From Phycisphaeraceae bacterium (GTDB lineage Bacteria > Planctomycetota > Phycisphaerae > Phycisphaerales > UBA1924): a stretch of 64,000 nt of DNA. The notes beneath the pieces were generated by a model. That model had not been told where the DNA came from. It was given only the letters and a program-made list of their open reading frames with translations, and made no database searches. The translations under genes were made by a program, and so were the position numbers. Positions 8,803 through 15,759 of the stretch are shown in pieces; positions within the stretch are counted from its first letter, which is position 1, and each line of letters begins with the position of its first letter. Location: contig JACKHC010000001.1 in NCBI GenBank assembly GCA_020639235.1, positions 1,240,001-1,304,000 of the forward strand, given 5' to 3'.

Positions 8803-9525
8803 ATGCCGAGCGAGAGGGCAATCAAAGCCGCGAGGCAGCATGCAGAGACGTCCCGCCTCCTGGGGGTGGACTTCCTCCCTCGATCCACCCGGGCCGTCTC
8901 GGTCCTGCCGCGCAAGACTGAGGCAGTAGCCGAAGCAACCGTCCCATCGTCCGACAAAGCAGGCGCTCTCAGCGCACTCCGCGCCCGCTACGAGCAACAG
9001 AGCGAGGTCGCCAAATCGATGCCCGGCTGGACCAACATCGTTTTCGGCGACGGCTCGCCCGACGCCCGCCTCATGTTTGTAGGTGAAGCGCCCGGTGCCG
9101 ACGAGGACGAGCAGGGCATCCCGTTCGTCGGCAGGGCCGGCAAGAAACTCAACGAGATGATCGCCGCGATGGGGCTCACCCGCCCAGAGGTCTACATCGC
9201 CAATGTGCTCAAGGTGCGCCCCCCCAACAACCGAACGCCGACGCCGGAGGAGGCCGCACTGGACGGCCCCTTCCTCGCCGAGCAGATCGAGATCATCCAA
9301 CCCGAAGTCCTCTGCACCCTGGGGCGCCCCGCAGCGAACTTCCTTCTCGACAACCGTGAAGCGATGGGGTCATTGCGTGGGCGTTGGTTCGAGTACCGGG
9401 GCATTCCCCTGATGCCCACGTTCCACCCGGCCTACCTGCTCCGTTCCTACACGCCGGAAGTCCGCGGCAAAGTCTGGTCCGACCTCCAGAAGATCATGGA
9501 GCGATTGGGCCTCAGTCCGTCCTGA
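8803..9525 (+). CDS. Family-4-type uracil-DNA glycosylase lacking iron-sulfur ligands
   Basis: A 240-residue base-excision repair enzyme that would remove uracil from DNA. It has motif G-E-A-P-G-A-D-E-D-E-Q-G-I-P-F-V-G-R-A-G (residues 94-113), N-V-L-K-V-R-P-P-N-N-R (134-144) and the H-P-A-Y-L-L-R motif (208-214). Classical family-4 enzymes hold a 4Fe-4S cluster with four cysteines: two N-terminal in CxxC, one in N-V-(V/L)-K-C-R-P-P, one some 15 residues later. Here all four positions are other residues and the whole protein has a single cysteine (171). An N-terminal extension of about 60 residues is low-complexity. GGAGG at 8793-8797 fixes ATG 8803 over the in-frame GTG at 8797. Confidence 0.88.
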   Translation: MPSERAIKAARQHAETSRLLGVDFLPRSTRAVSVLPRKTEAVAEATVPSSDKAGALSALRARYEQQSEVAKSMPGWTNIVFGDGSPDARLMFVGEAPGADEDEQGIPFVGRAGKKLNEMIAAMGLTRPEVYIANVLKVRPPNNRTPTPEEAALDGPFLAEQIEIIQPEVLCTLGRPAANFLLDNREAMGSLRGRWFEYRGIPLMPTFHPAYLLRSYTPEVRGKVWSDLQKIMERLGLSPS

Positions 9526-9654
9526 CGGCCCTAGGGGGGCTTCACGGGTCGATTCGCAGATTATCGCCCTTTAACCGAACCTATTCCGATGGGCGTGCGT
9601 AACACTATGCAGAGACATAGGTTGCACATGTCTCCCTCATCCAGACCCCCACGA

Positions 9655-9699
9655 GGCCCGGCGTTCACCCGTGTATGGTGCGCCGGGCCATTCTCTTTG
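9655..9699 (+). terminator. Likely terminator after the glycosylase gene
   Basis: GGCCCGGCG (9655-9663) pairs with CGCCGGGCC (9681-9689), with an inner CACC/GGTG, and is followed by ATTCTCTTT. It lies between two convergent genes and may serve both, although only the plus side has a T-rich tail. Confidence 0.55.
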
Positions 9700-9711
9700 G
9701 TTGTCGCGGCG

Positions 9712-10146
9712 CTATTCACTCTTCGGGAGCGGCGTGAAGTCCAGACTCGTGTCGGTTGGGAGTTCCTCCACTTTCACCGCGTAGTACGTGCGAAGCTTCG
9801 CGAACCCCGGGTCGTACTCGACCGCGAAGGTCAGAGCGACCTTGTCGCCAACCTCGACGCCGGCAAGAGACATCCCCTCGCCGAGGCGGAACGGCATCGT
9901 CATCGTGTTCATGCCGAGTTTGCCACCGGCCTGGCGGTACTCGGGAATCGCCTCGTGGCGGACGCGAAACTCGCTCTTGATGTCGCCCTCGACGGGGACC
10001 TCCACGACCTGCCCGCGCACCGTGTAGTTGACGATGACAGCGTCATCCGCCGTTGCCGACGAACCCGAACTCGGTTTGCATCCAGCCACGACAATGCACA
10101 ACACAAGCGCCGCAGAGCAGCACGCGCGCCATAGAGCAATACTCAT
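9712..10146 (-). CDS. CusF-like copper-binding lipoprotein
   Basis: A 144-residue exported protein with a signal peptide ending in V-V-A-G-C (cysteine 23), a good lipobox. The mature part is the small OB-fold copper-binding domain of the CusF/COG5569 type: R-H-E-A-I-P-E-Y (about residues 64-71), then M-N-T-M-T-M-P-F (about 79-86) supplying methionines and a histidine for Cu(I), then V-G-D-K-V-A-L-T-F. In related genomes these domains feed copper to efflux pumps or to SCO/cytochrome oxidase assembly; neither lies next to it here. The next minus-strand gene is 23 bases upstream. Confidence 0.75.
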   Translation of the reverse strand: MSIALWRACCSAALVLCIVVAGCKPSSGSSATADDAVIVNYTVRGQVVEVPVEGDIKSEFRVRHEAIPEYRQAGGKLGMNTMTMPFRLGEGMSLAGVEVGDKVALTFAVEYDPGFAKLRTYYAVKVEELPTDTSLDFTPLPKSE

Positions 10147-10169
10147 TTCAACTCCCAGAGCCGGAAGAC

Positions 10170-10484
10170 TCAGGCCGGTTTGACTTCAACGCACGACGCG
10201 ACGCTCTTGAAGTCAGGCGCGATGTGCGGGAACCAGATCATGTTCCACGTTGTTCCCAAGTTCGGGATGACGATCTTCGAAGACTTGACGCGCTTGGCCC
10301 AGGGGCGGCCGCCGCGCGAACGGATGATCAGCGTCGCGTCCCGGTGCTCCTGCGCCTTCTTGAGTGCCCGCTTGTGATCCGGATCGAACCGCATCAGGCG
10401 CATCACCGTGTCGCGCGCATCGCCGCGCGGCTCCTTGGTAATGGTGCAGACAACCTTCTGGCCGGCCTTGAGCGACTCGAGCAT
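10170..10484 (-). CDS. Small conserved-looking basic protein, unknown
   Basis: A 104-residue soluble protein rich in Lys and Arg (K-A-L-K-K-A-Q-E-H-R-D), with no signal or membrane segment. The pattern T-V-M-R-L-M-R-F-D-P-D-H-K-R-A-L-K-K in the first half could be a nucleic-acid-binding helix, but I do not recognise a family. The start at ATG 10484 has AAGGAT upstream, and an extension upstream gives low-complexity shadow sequence. It is probably cotranscribed with the CusF-like lipoprotein 23 bases downstream and is divergent from the Memo gene. Confidence 0.65.
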   Translation of the reverse strand: MLESLKAGQKVVCTITKEPRGDARDTVMRLMRFDPDHKRALKKAQEHRDATLIIRSRGGRPWAKRVKSSKIVIPNLGTTWNMIWFPHIAPDFKSVASCVEVKPA

Positions 10485-10637
10485 GATCAGATCCTTCGTG
10501 AACCGTCTGGTGCATCGCCGCCGAGCCGATACCCACAACCGCGTTCGGGGCGTCCGGGGTCCTCCCGGCAGGGGCGGAGATTGTACCGAATGGGCCCGTT
10601 GCGTCCAGCGGGCGCCGTCGCCACCCCATCGAAGGGC

Positions 10638-10643
10638 TAGACT
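10638..10643 (+). promoter_or_regulatory. Candidate -10 element for the Memo-family gene
   Basis: TAGACT lies 28 bases before ATG 10672; AGGAG (10657-10661) follows as the ribosome site. Confidence 0.4.
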
Positions 10644-10671
10644 ACCCCCCAACGATAGGAGCCATCCCCGA

Positions 10672-12012
10672 ATGAGCGAGCAGAAAGTCGAGTTTGACCC
10701 TTCCGCGGCCCACCACGCCAAGCCCCGCCTCCGCCAGGTCGAAGGATTCCCCTTCCAGCAGGAGGAGAAGGTCCTGCTCGGCCTCCGAGACCCCCATCAG
10801 GTCTCCCGGGAGATGGTCTTTGTCGCTCCCCAAGCCCAGCACATCCTCCCCCACATGAACGGGGCCAACTCGCTCGACGACATCGCCGAAGCCGTCGGCC
10901 ACGGCCTGACCAGCGAGATGCTCAAGCCCTTCGTCGCCCAACTCGATCAGGCCTGCCTCCTGTTCGGCCCGAGGTTCGACGCGCTGGTCCGCGATATGCG
11001 GGCCGAGTTCGATGCCTCGGGCTCGCTCCCTTCCGGCGCCTCGGCCGATATGGCGGATGCGCTGACGGCCCAGAAACTGGGCGAGGCGGCAACGGACGAG
11101 GCCAAGGCCCAGCACGGGGCAGCCAACCTCATCGAGGCCATGGATAAGTGGTTCGAGGAAGCGGGCAAGATGATCGATCTCCCGATCATCGAGCAACTCC
11201 CGACAGCGATCGTCGCGCCCCATCTCGACTATTTCCGCGGATGGATCAACTACGCAGCGATGTACGCGCCACTGCGCGGCCTCCCGCGCCCGGACCGCGT
11301 TGTCATCCTGGGCACCAATCACTTCGGCTTCGCGACCGGAGTGTGCGGGTGCGACAAGGGGCTCGAAACGCCCCTCGGCGCGTGTGACTTCGATGGCGAC
11401 TTCGCCGCGCTCGTGAACAAACACCTCGGATCCGAAAACGCCGCCAAACTCATCGAGCACCGCTACGACCACGACCGCGAGCACTCCATCGAGCTGCAGC
11501 TCCCGTGGATTCAGCACGTGTTCGGCGCGGATGAGAGCGGCGCCTTCCCGCGCGTTTACGCAGCGCTGATTCACGACCCGACACGCAACGCGGGCCAGTC
11601 GTACGACGGCAAGGGGCTCGACCTTGACGCCTTTGTCGACGCGCTCCGCGCCGCACTGTCCGAGGCGCCGGGACGCACCCTCGTCGTCTCGTCCGCCGAC
11701 CTGAGCCATGTCGGACCGATGTTCGGCGATCAGATCAATCTCGTCGAGGAGTCCGTGGAGCGTAAACAGTTCCTCAAGAACATGGAAGAGACCGACCGCC
11801 GCCTCACGACGCTGCTCCGAACCGGCAAGGTCGATGAGATGATCGCGTCACTCGCATGGGAGCAGAACGCGACGCGCTGGTGCAGCGCGGGCAACCTCTC
11901 GGCGATGATGCGCGCCACCGGCGCCGAGGAACTGAAGATCGTCAACTGGGTCGCCGCCCGCGACTCCCAGGGGGCGGGAATCGTCAGCTCCATCGCAGCG
12001 TACGCGCCCTGA
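10672..12012 (+). CDS. Memo/AmmeMemoRadiSam system protein B with N-terminal winged-helix-like domain
   Basis: A 446-residue protein in two parts. Residues about 15-105 look like a PqqD-type small winged helix (Q-A-Q-H-I-L-P-H-M-N-G-A-N-S-L-D-D-I-A). Residues about 175-446 are the Memo fold: A-P-H-L-D-Y-F-R-G, I-L-G-T-N-H-F-G, H-S-I-E-L-Q-L-P-W, S-S-A-D-L-S-H-V-G-P and C-S-A-G-N-L-S-A-M-M carry the conserved His, Asp and Cys residues of the pocket. Bacterial Memo proteins usually occur with an AMMECR1 protein and a radical-SAM enzyme; neither is in this window. Their reaction is still poorly defined. The gene ends flush against nadE on the other strand. Confidence 0.85.
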   Translation: MSEQKVEFDPSAAHHAKPRLRQVEGFPFQQEEKVLLGLRDPHQVSREMVFVAPQAQHILPHMNGANSLDDIAEAVGHGLTSEMLKPFVAQLDQACLLFGPRFDALVRDMRAEFDASGSLPSGASADMADALTAQKLGEAATDEAKAQHGAANLIEAMDKWFEEAGKMIDLPIIEQLPTAIVAPHLDYFRGWINYAAMYAPLRGLPRPDRVVILGTNHFGFATGVCGCDKGLETPLGACDFDGDFAALVNKHLGSENAAKLIEHRYDHDREHSIELQLPWIQHVFGADESGAFPRVYAALIHDPTRNAGQSYDGKGLDLDAFVDALRAALSEAPGRTLVVSSADLSHVGPMFGDQINLVEESVERKQFLKNMEETDRRLTTLLRTGKVDEMIASLAWEQNATRWCSAGNLSAMMRATGAEELKIVNWVAARDSQGAGIVSSIAAYAP

Positions 12013-13752
12013 TCACGCCCCCCGGAATCTTTGCACGATCGGGCGACGCCTCCCCCGCCCGAACGCGACCGGCGAGACCTTCAGCCCGATGGGCATCTGC
12101 TTGCGCTTGTATTCCGCGAGGTCAATCATGCGCACAACTCGCCCGACAACTCCCGGGTCGAATCCGGTCTCGCGCACGATGGTCGATACGCCCTTGCGCT
12201 GATCGACATACCGCGCGATGATCGCGTCGAGCATGTCATACGGAGGGAGCGTGTCCTGATCCGTCTGGTCCGGGCGCAACTCCGCGCTCGGTGGCTTGGT
12301 GATCGATGACTCCGGAATCGGCGGCCCGGCGAACCCGCACGCCGCGTAGTTCGCATTCAGCCATCGCGCTAGCGCGTACACCTGCACCTTGGTGACATCC
12401 GAGAGCACAGCCAGGCCGCCGTTCATGTCGCCGTAGAGCGTGCAGTAGCCGACGGCCAGTTCGCTCTTGTTGCCCGTGGTCAAGAGGATCGCTCCGGTCT
12501 TGTTGGAAACGGCCATCAGGATCAGCCCGCGGAGTCGCGACTGGATGTTCTCCTCCGCAATCCCCGGCGCCGGGTCCGCGCCGATGCGATCGAACAGTTC
12601 TCGCATCGCCTGCTCCATGAGCGCGTGGTGCTCCGTGATGGGCGCGAGTTCGAGCCGCAACCCAAGCGCGCCCGCGGAGGCCCGCGCGTCAGCAATCGAT
12701 CCGAGGGACGAGAAACGGCTGGGCATGCCGATCCCCAGCACTTTGTCCGCGCCCAGCGCCGCGGCCGCCACCGCCGCCGTCACCGCCGAGTCGATACCGC
12801 CCGACAGCCCGATCACCGCGTCCCGGAATCCCGTCTTCCTGCAATAGTCGCCAACGCCCAGCACCAACGCCCGCCAGAGCAGCGACATGTCGTGCGACTC
12901 GATCAGCGGGTCCGGGACGCCGCCGAGCGACGACCATGCATCTCGCCCCGGCCCGAGTTCGATCATCGTGATCGCCTCCTCGAAGCCGACTCCCGCAGCA
13001 ACCAGCCGCGCCCCGCCGTTTTCATCCGGGACCAACACCGCGGCGTGCCCGTCAAAAATGAGATCGTCGTTGCCGCCCACCTGATTCACAGCGGCGACGC
13101 ATACGCCGTGATCGCGAACATGCTTCGCCAGAATCTCGCGCTGGCGCTTCCCCTTCCCAAGCGCAAAGGGCGAGGCACTGGGATTGATGATCACATCTGC
13201 GCCGGCCCGCACGAGCTCGCCCACCGGGTCGGGCAGCCCCTCGTAGCGTGAGGAAAACCCGACATCATCGCCGAACCAAAGGTCCTCGCAGACGCTCACG
13301 CCGATACGGACGCCCCTGACGTCGATTACACAAGGACGGTCGCCCGCCTTGAAATAGCGGTCCTCGTCAAAGACGTCATAAGTCGGCAACAAGCGCTTGT
13401 CGTACCGCTCCACGATCGCGCCGCCGCGGTAGATCACCACGCTATTCCGCGGCCGACTCGCCGCATCAAACGAAGCGGGACCGGTCTGACCCGGCTTCCA
13501 TGGCGCACCGATCATGACGACGCACTCCTTCGGGAGCTCGCCGCAGAGCCGGACGCAGGCATCGCGCGCCTGCTCGCAGAACCCCTCCTGCAACAGCAGA
13601 TCTCTCGGCGGATACCCGCAGACCGCCAGTTCCGGGAAGACGATCAAATCGGCCCCGCTATCGGCAGCGCGGCGTGCCCATGTGGCGATCAGGCGGGCAT
13701 TGCCCGGCATGTCACCGACGATCGGATTGATCTGTACCAGCGCGAGTCTCAC
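12013..13752 (-). CDS. nadE: Glutamine-dependent NAD+ synthetase
   Basis: A 579-residue two-domain enzyme that converts deamido-NAD to NAD+ using glutamine. The N-terminal nitrilase-like glutaminase domain (about residues 1-265) has the catalytic triad in F-P-E-L-A-V-C-G-Y-P, Y-D-K-R-L-L-P-T-Y and G-V-S-V-C-E-D-L-W. The C-terminal synthetase domain (about 290-579) carries the PP-loop G-L-S-G-G-I-D-S-A-V and later T-T-G-N-K-S-E-L-A-V-G-Y. Length is normal. The start is GTG 13752, eight bases after TACAAT and without a ribosome site. The TGA abuts the TGA of the convergent Memo gene with no base between. Confidence 0.95.
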   Translation of the reverse strand: MRLALVQINPIVGDMPGNARLIATWARRAADSGADLIVFPELAVCGYPPRDLLLQEGFCEQARDACVRLCGELPKECVVMIGAPWKPGQTGPASFDAASRPRNSVVIYRGGAIVERYDKRLLPTYDVFDEDRYFKAGDRPCVIDVRGVRIGVSVCEDLWFGDDVGFSSRYEGLPDPVGELVRAGADVIINPSASPFALGKGKRQREILAKHVRDHGVCVAAVNQVGGNDDLIFDGHAAVLVPDENGGARLVAAGVGFEEAITMIELGPGRDAWSSLGGVPDPLIESHDMSLLWRALVLGVGDYCRKTGFRDAVIGLSGGIDSAVTAAVAAAALGADKVLGIGMPSRFSSLGSIADARASAGALGLRLELAPITEHHALMEQAMRELFDRIGADPAPGIAEENIQSRLRGLILMAVSNKTGAILLTTGNKSELAVGYCTLYGDMNGGLAVLSDVTKVQVYALARWLNANYAACGFAGPPIPESSITKPPSAELRPDQTDQDTLPPYDMLDAIIARYVDQRKGVSTIVRETGFDPGVVGRVVRMIDLAEYKRKQMPIGLKVSPVAFGRGRRRPIVQRFRGA

Positions 13753-13760
13753 GGGCCGGG

Positions 13761-13766
13761 ATTGTA
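13761..13766 (-). promoter_or_regulatory. -10 element for nadE, near-leaderless
   Basis: TACAAT on the minus strand ends eight bases before GTG 13752. No Shine-Dalgarno is present. Confidence 0.5.
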
Positions 13767-13797
13767 GGAAACCCGATCGCGACCCATCGGTTCACCA

Positions 13798-13803
13798 TAG
13801 AAT
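13798..13803 (+). promoter_or_regulatory. Candidate -10 element for the DUF6263-like gene
   Basis: TAGAAT lies 19 bases before ATG 13823, leaving a short leader that carries GAGGAG (13812-13817). Confidence 0.4.
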
Positions 13804-13822
13804 CAGTCATCGAGGAGACCCC

Positions 13823-14761
13823 ATGCGACTCACCGCCACGCTTTCTTGCCTCTGTGCATGCCTCGCCGTCGCCCCGAGCGTCCACGCCGATCCGGTGCGC
13901 CTGGCGCTGTCCCTCGAGTACGCCAACGCGCTCTCGTACACCATCGATCAGCGATTCGACCTCCAGACCTCGCTCGATTTAGAGGAAGGCAGACTGGCCG
14001 AGTCGCACCACGCCGCCGATGTCCGCCTCTCACCGCGCCAGATCGAGTCCGACGGCAGCGCCACGCTCACGCTCAGTCTCGACAGGGTCCTCATCGAGAC
14101 GACCGCCGGCGGAGAGACCATGTACTTCGCGTGGACGCGCGATGACCCCGAGTCGAATGACGGCAACTCCCCGGGCGACGCCGCCCGCGCCGGCGCCCTG
14201 CTCGTCACGAGCGCCATCACCGTCGAGGTCGACGCATCGGGCGCAGTCATCAAGGTTTCCGGCCTCGATCAGTTCATCGACGAAGCGCTCTCGATGGGAG
14301 ACGCCGGTCCGGCGTTCATCGGGCTCTTTGCGCCCGAACGCCTCGCTGCGGCCATTGAACACATGCTCAGGCCCGATGGGTCGGCGCGCGAGGCACTCAG
14401 AGAAGTCGGATCCCGATGGACAACGACCGAGACCTACCCGATGCCGACAATCGGCGAGGCCGAACTCCAGACTCGATGGACATTCGATGGGCTCGACGGG
14501 CACGTGGCCAAACTGATCGGCGACGCGGTTCTCGCGATTCACCAGCAAGACGATCTGCTCCAGACGACGCCCCAAGTCCGCGTGGAAGACTCGCAGCATC
14601 GGTCCACAGTCCGATGGGACATCGAAGCGGGCCGGCTGATCGAGCGCGAGTCCGAGCAATCGCTTACGACCGTCTGGACCCTCGGCGATCAGGCCGTCAC
14701 GCAGTCGCAGAGCGTGACGCTCAGCATCAAGCGACGCGAGAAGTCGAACGACGCGCCATGA
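13823..14761 (+). CDS. Secreted protein resembling DUF6263
   Basis: A 312-residue exported protein. The signal peptide (residues 1-22) ends in V-H-A before D-P-V, a standard signal peptidase I site. The mature protein is all-beta in appearance with a central V-T-S-A-I-T-V-E-V-D-A-S-G-A-V-I-K-V-S-G-L-D segment, which resembles planctomycete DUF6263 proteins that show the same 'constant of no side effect ... GLD' layout. The role is unknown; periplasmic or cell-surface location is inferred. Its last 35 bases overlap the convergent flippase-like gene. Confidence 0.65.
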   Translation: MRLTATLSCLCACLAVAPSVHADPVRLALSLEYANALSYTIDQRFDLQTSLDLEEGRLAESHHAADVRLSPRQIESDGSATLTLSLDRVLIETTAGGETMYFAWTRDDPESNDGNSPGDAARAGALLVTSAITVEVDASGAVIKVSGLDQFIDEALSMGDAGPAFIGLFAPERLAAAIEHMLRPDGSAREALREVGSRWTTTETYPMPTIGEAELQTRWTFDGLDGHVAKLIGDAVLAIHQQDDLLQTTPQVRVEDSQHRSTVRWDIEAGRLIERESEQSLTTVWTLGDQAVTQSQSVTLSIKRREKSNDAP

Positions 14762-15746
14762 GCCGATCCGGACGGATGTAGACGAACGAAACCGCCGCGA
14801 GGCAGATGCTTGTGATCGCCTCGGCCGCCGTCACCGTGACCGCAACCAGCGCCAGGTGCTCGGCGTCGTGCCCGAGTGCCGTCGCGACACCCGCGACCGC
14901 CATCTCCGCGAATCCGATTCGCCCGAACGGGCTGCCCACCACAAGCGTGATGTAGACCACGCCAAAGAGCATCGCGTCGCCCATCGAAAGCGCCAGCCCC
15001 GACATCGACGCGACCAGCCAGAAACGCACACCCAGCAACGCGAGGTCCACGAGCCGCATCACTCCATGGCTCCAGACGCCCGATCCGTGACGCACGAACC
15101 GCCACGATCCAAGACTCACCCGGGCCAGAACAGGCCTCGAAGCGGCCGCGCGCCCGACAACGATGCCGATCCCGTGGCCGAGGCAGACGCCGCCGACCCC
15201 GACAATCAACCACAGGGCGTCAAGGTCGCGCCGCCACACGCCCGCCAGCGCCAACGGCACAAGCGTGACGACCGACAGCGCCGCGATCGCCGCGACCCAG
15301 CCCACGATGTCCTTGAACGCCATCCCGTCGCGCCGATGATGGATCAACACGCGCGCGACCATACCCATCTTAAATGGCACCAACCCCAGCCCCATCGCGA
15401 TCGCGTTCGCGGCGCTCGCGCTCGCCAGCGGCACACGCCGCTCCGGCCTGGCAACCACCCAGAAAAGCAGCCCGCTCAGCCCCACCGACACAGCGCTGAG
15501 CCCGATCACCTGCGCAACACGCCACGCGTCGGCCTGTCTCAGTTGATCCAGCGAAGCCTGATTCTTCTCCGAGAGCGCCAGCGTCAGCGCCCAGACGAGC
15601 AATCCGAACGCCAGGAGAGCGCCGGCCGACTGCAGCGCGACCCGCGCGGGCGACCATCGGCGCGGCGTCTCGAGCGACCCCAGCGCCGCTCCGGGCGCAT
15701 GCAACCCTTCCGATGTGCCGCCGTGCTCTTGGTCCATCGCGCGCAT
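14727..15746 (-). CDS. Lysylphosphatidylglycerol-synthase-type transmembrane protein (UPF0104-like)
   Basis: A 339-residue integral membrane protein with about eight hydrophobic segments (for example around residues 40-60, 78-98, 110-125, 155-175, 180-200, 250-275). The pattern of long helices with G-L-V-P-F-K-M-G near the middle resembles the LPG-synthase/AglD flippase-like domain, which moves or transfers lipid-linked groups. No catalytic residues can be pinned down. I chose ATG 15746; a longer TTG start (15785) would overlap the upstream gene. It lies 13 bases downstream of a GT-C glycosyltransferase-like gene, which fits envelope glycolipid work. It overlaps the convergent DUF6263-like gene by 35 bases. 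Confidence 0.65.
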   Translation of the reverse strand: MRAMDQEHGGTSEGLHAPGAALGSLETPRRWSPARVALQSAGALLAFGLLVWALTLALSEKNQASLDQLRQADAWRVAQVIGLSAVSVGLSGLLFWVVARPERRVPLASASAANAIAMGLGLVPFKMGMVARVLIHHRRDGMAFKDIVGWVAAIAALSVVTLVPLALAGVWRRDLDALWLIVGVGGVCLGHGIGIVVGRAAASRPVLARVSLGSWRFVRHGSGVWSHGVMRLVDLALLGVRFWLVASMSGLALSMGDAMLFGVVYITLVVGSPFGRIGFAEMAVAGVATALGHDAEHLALVAVTVTAAEAITSICLAAVSFVYIRPDRLMARRSTSRVA

Positions 15747-15759
15747 CGTACTTGCACGC

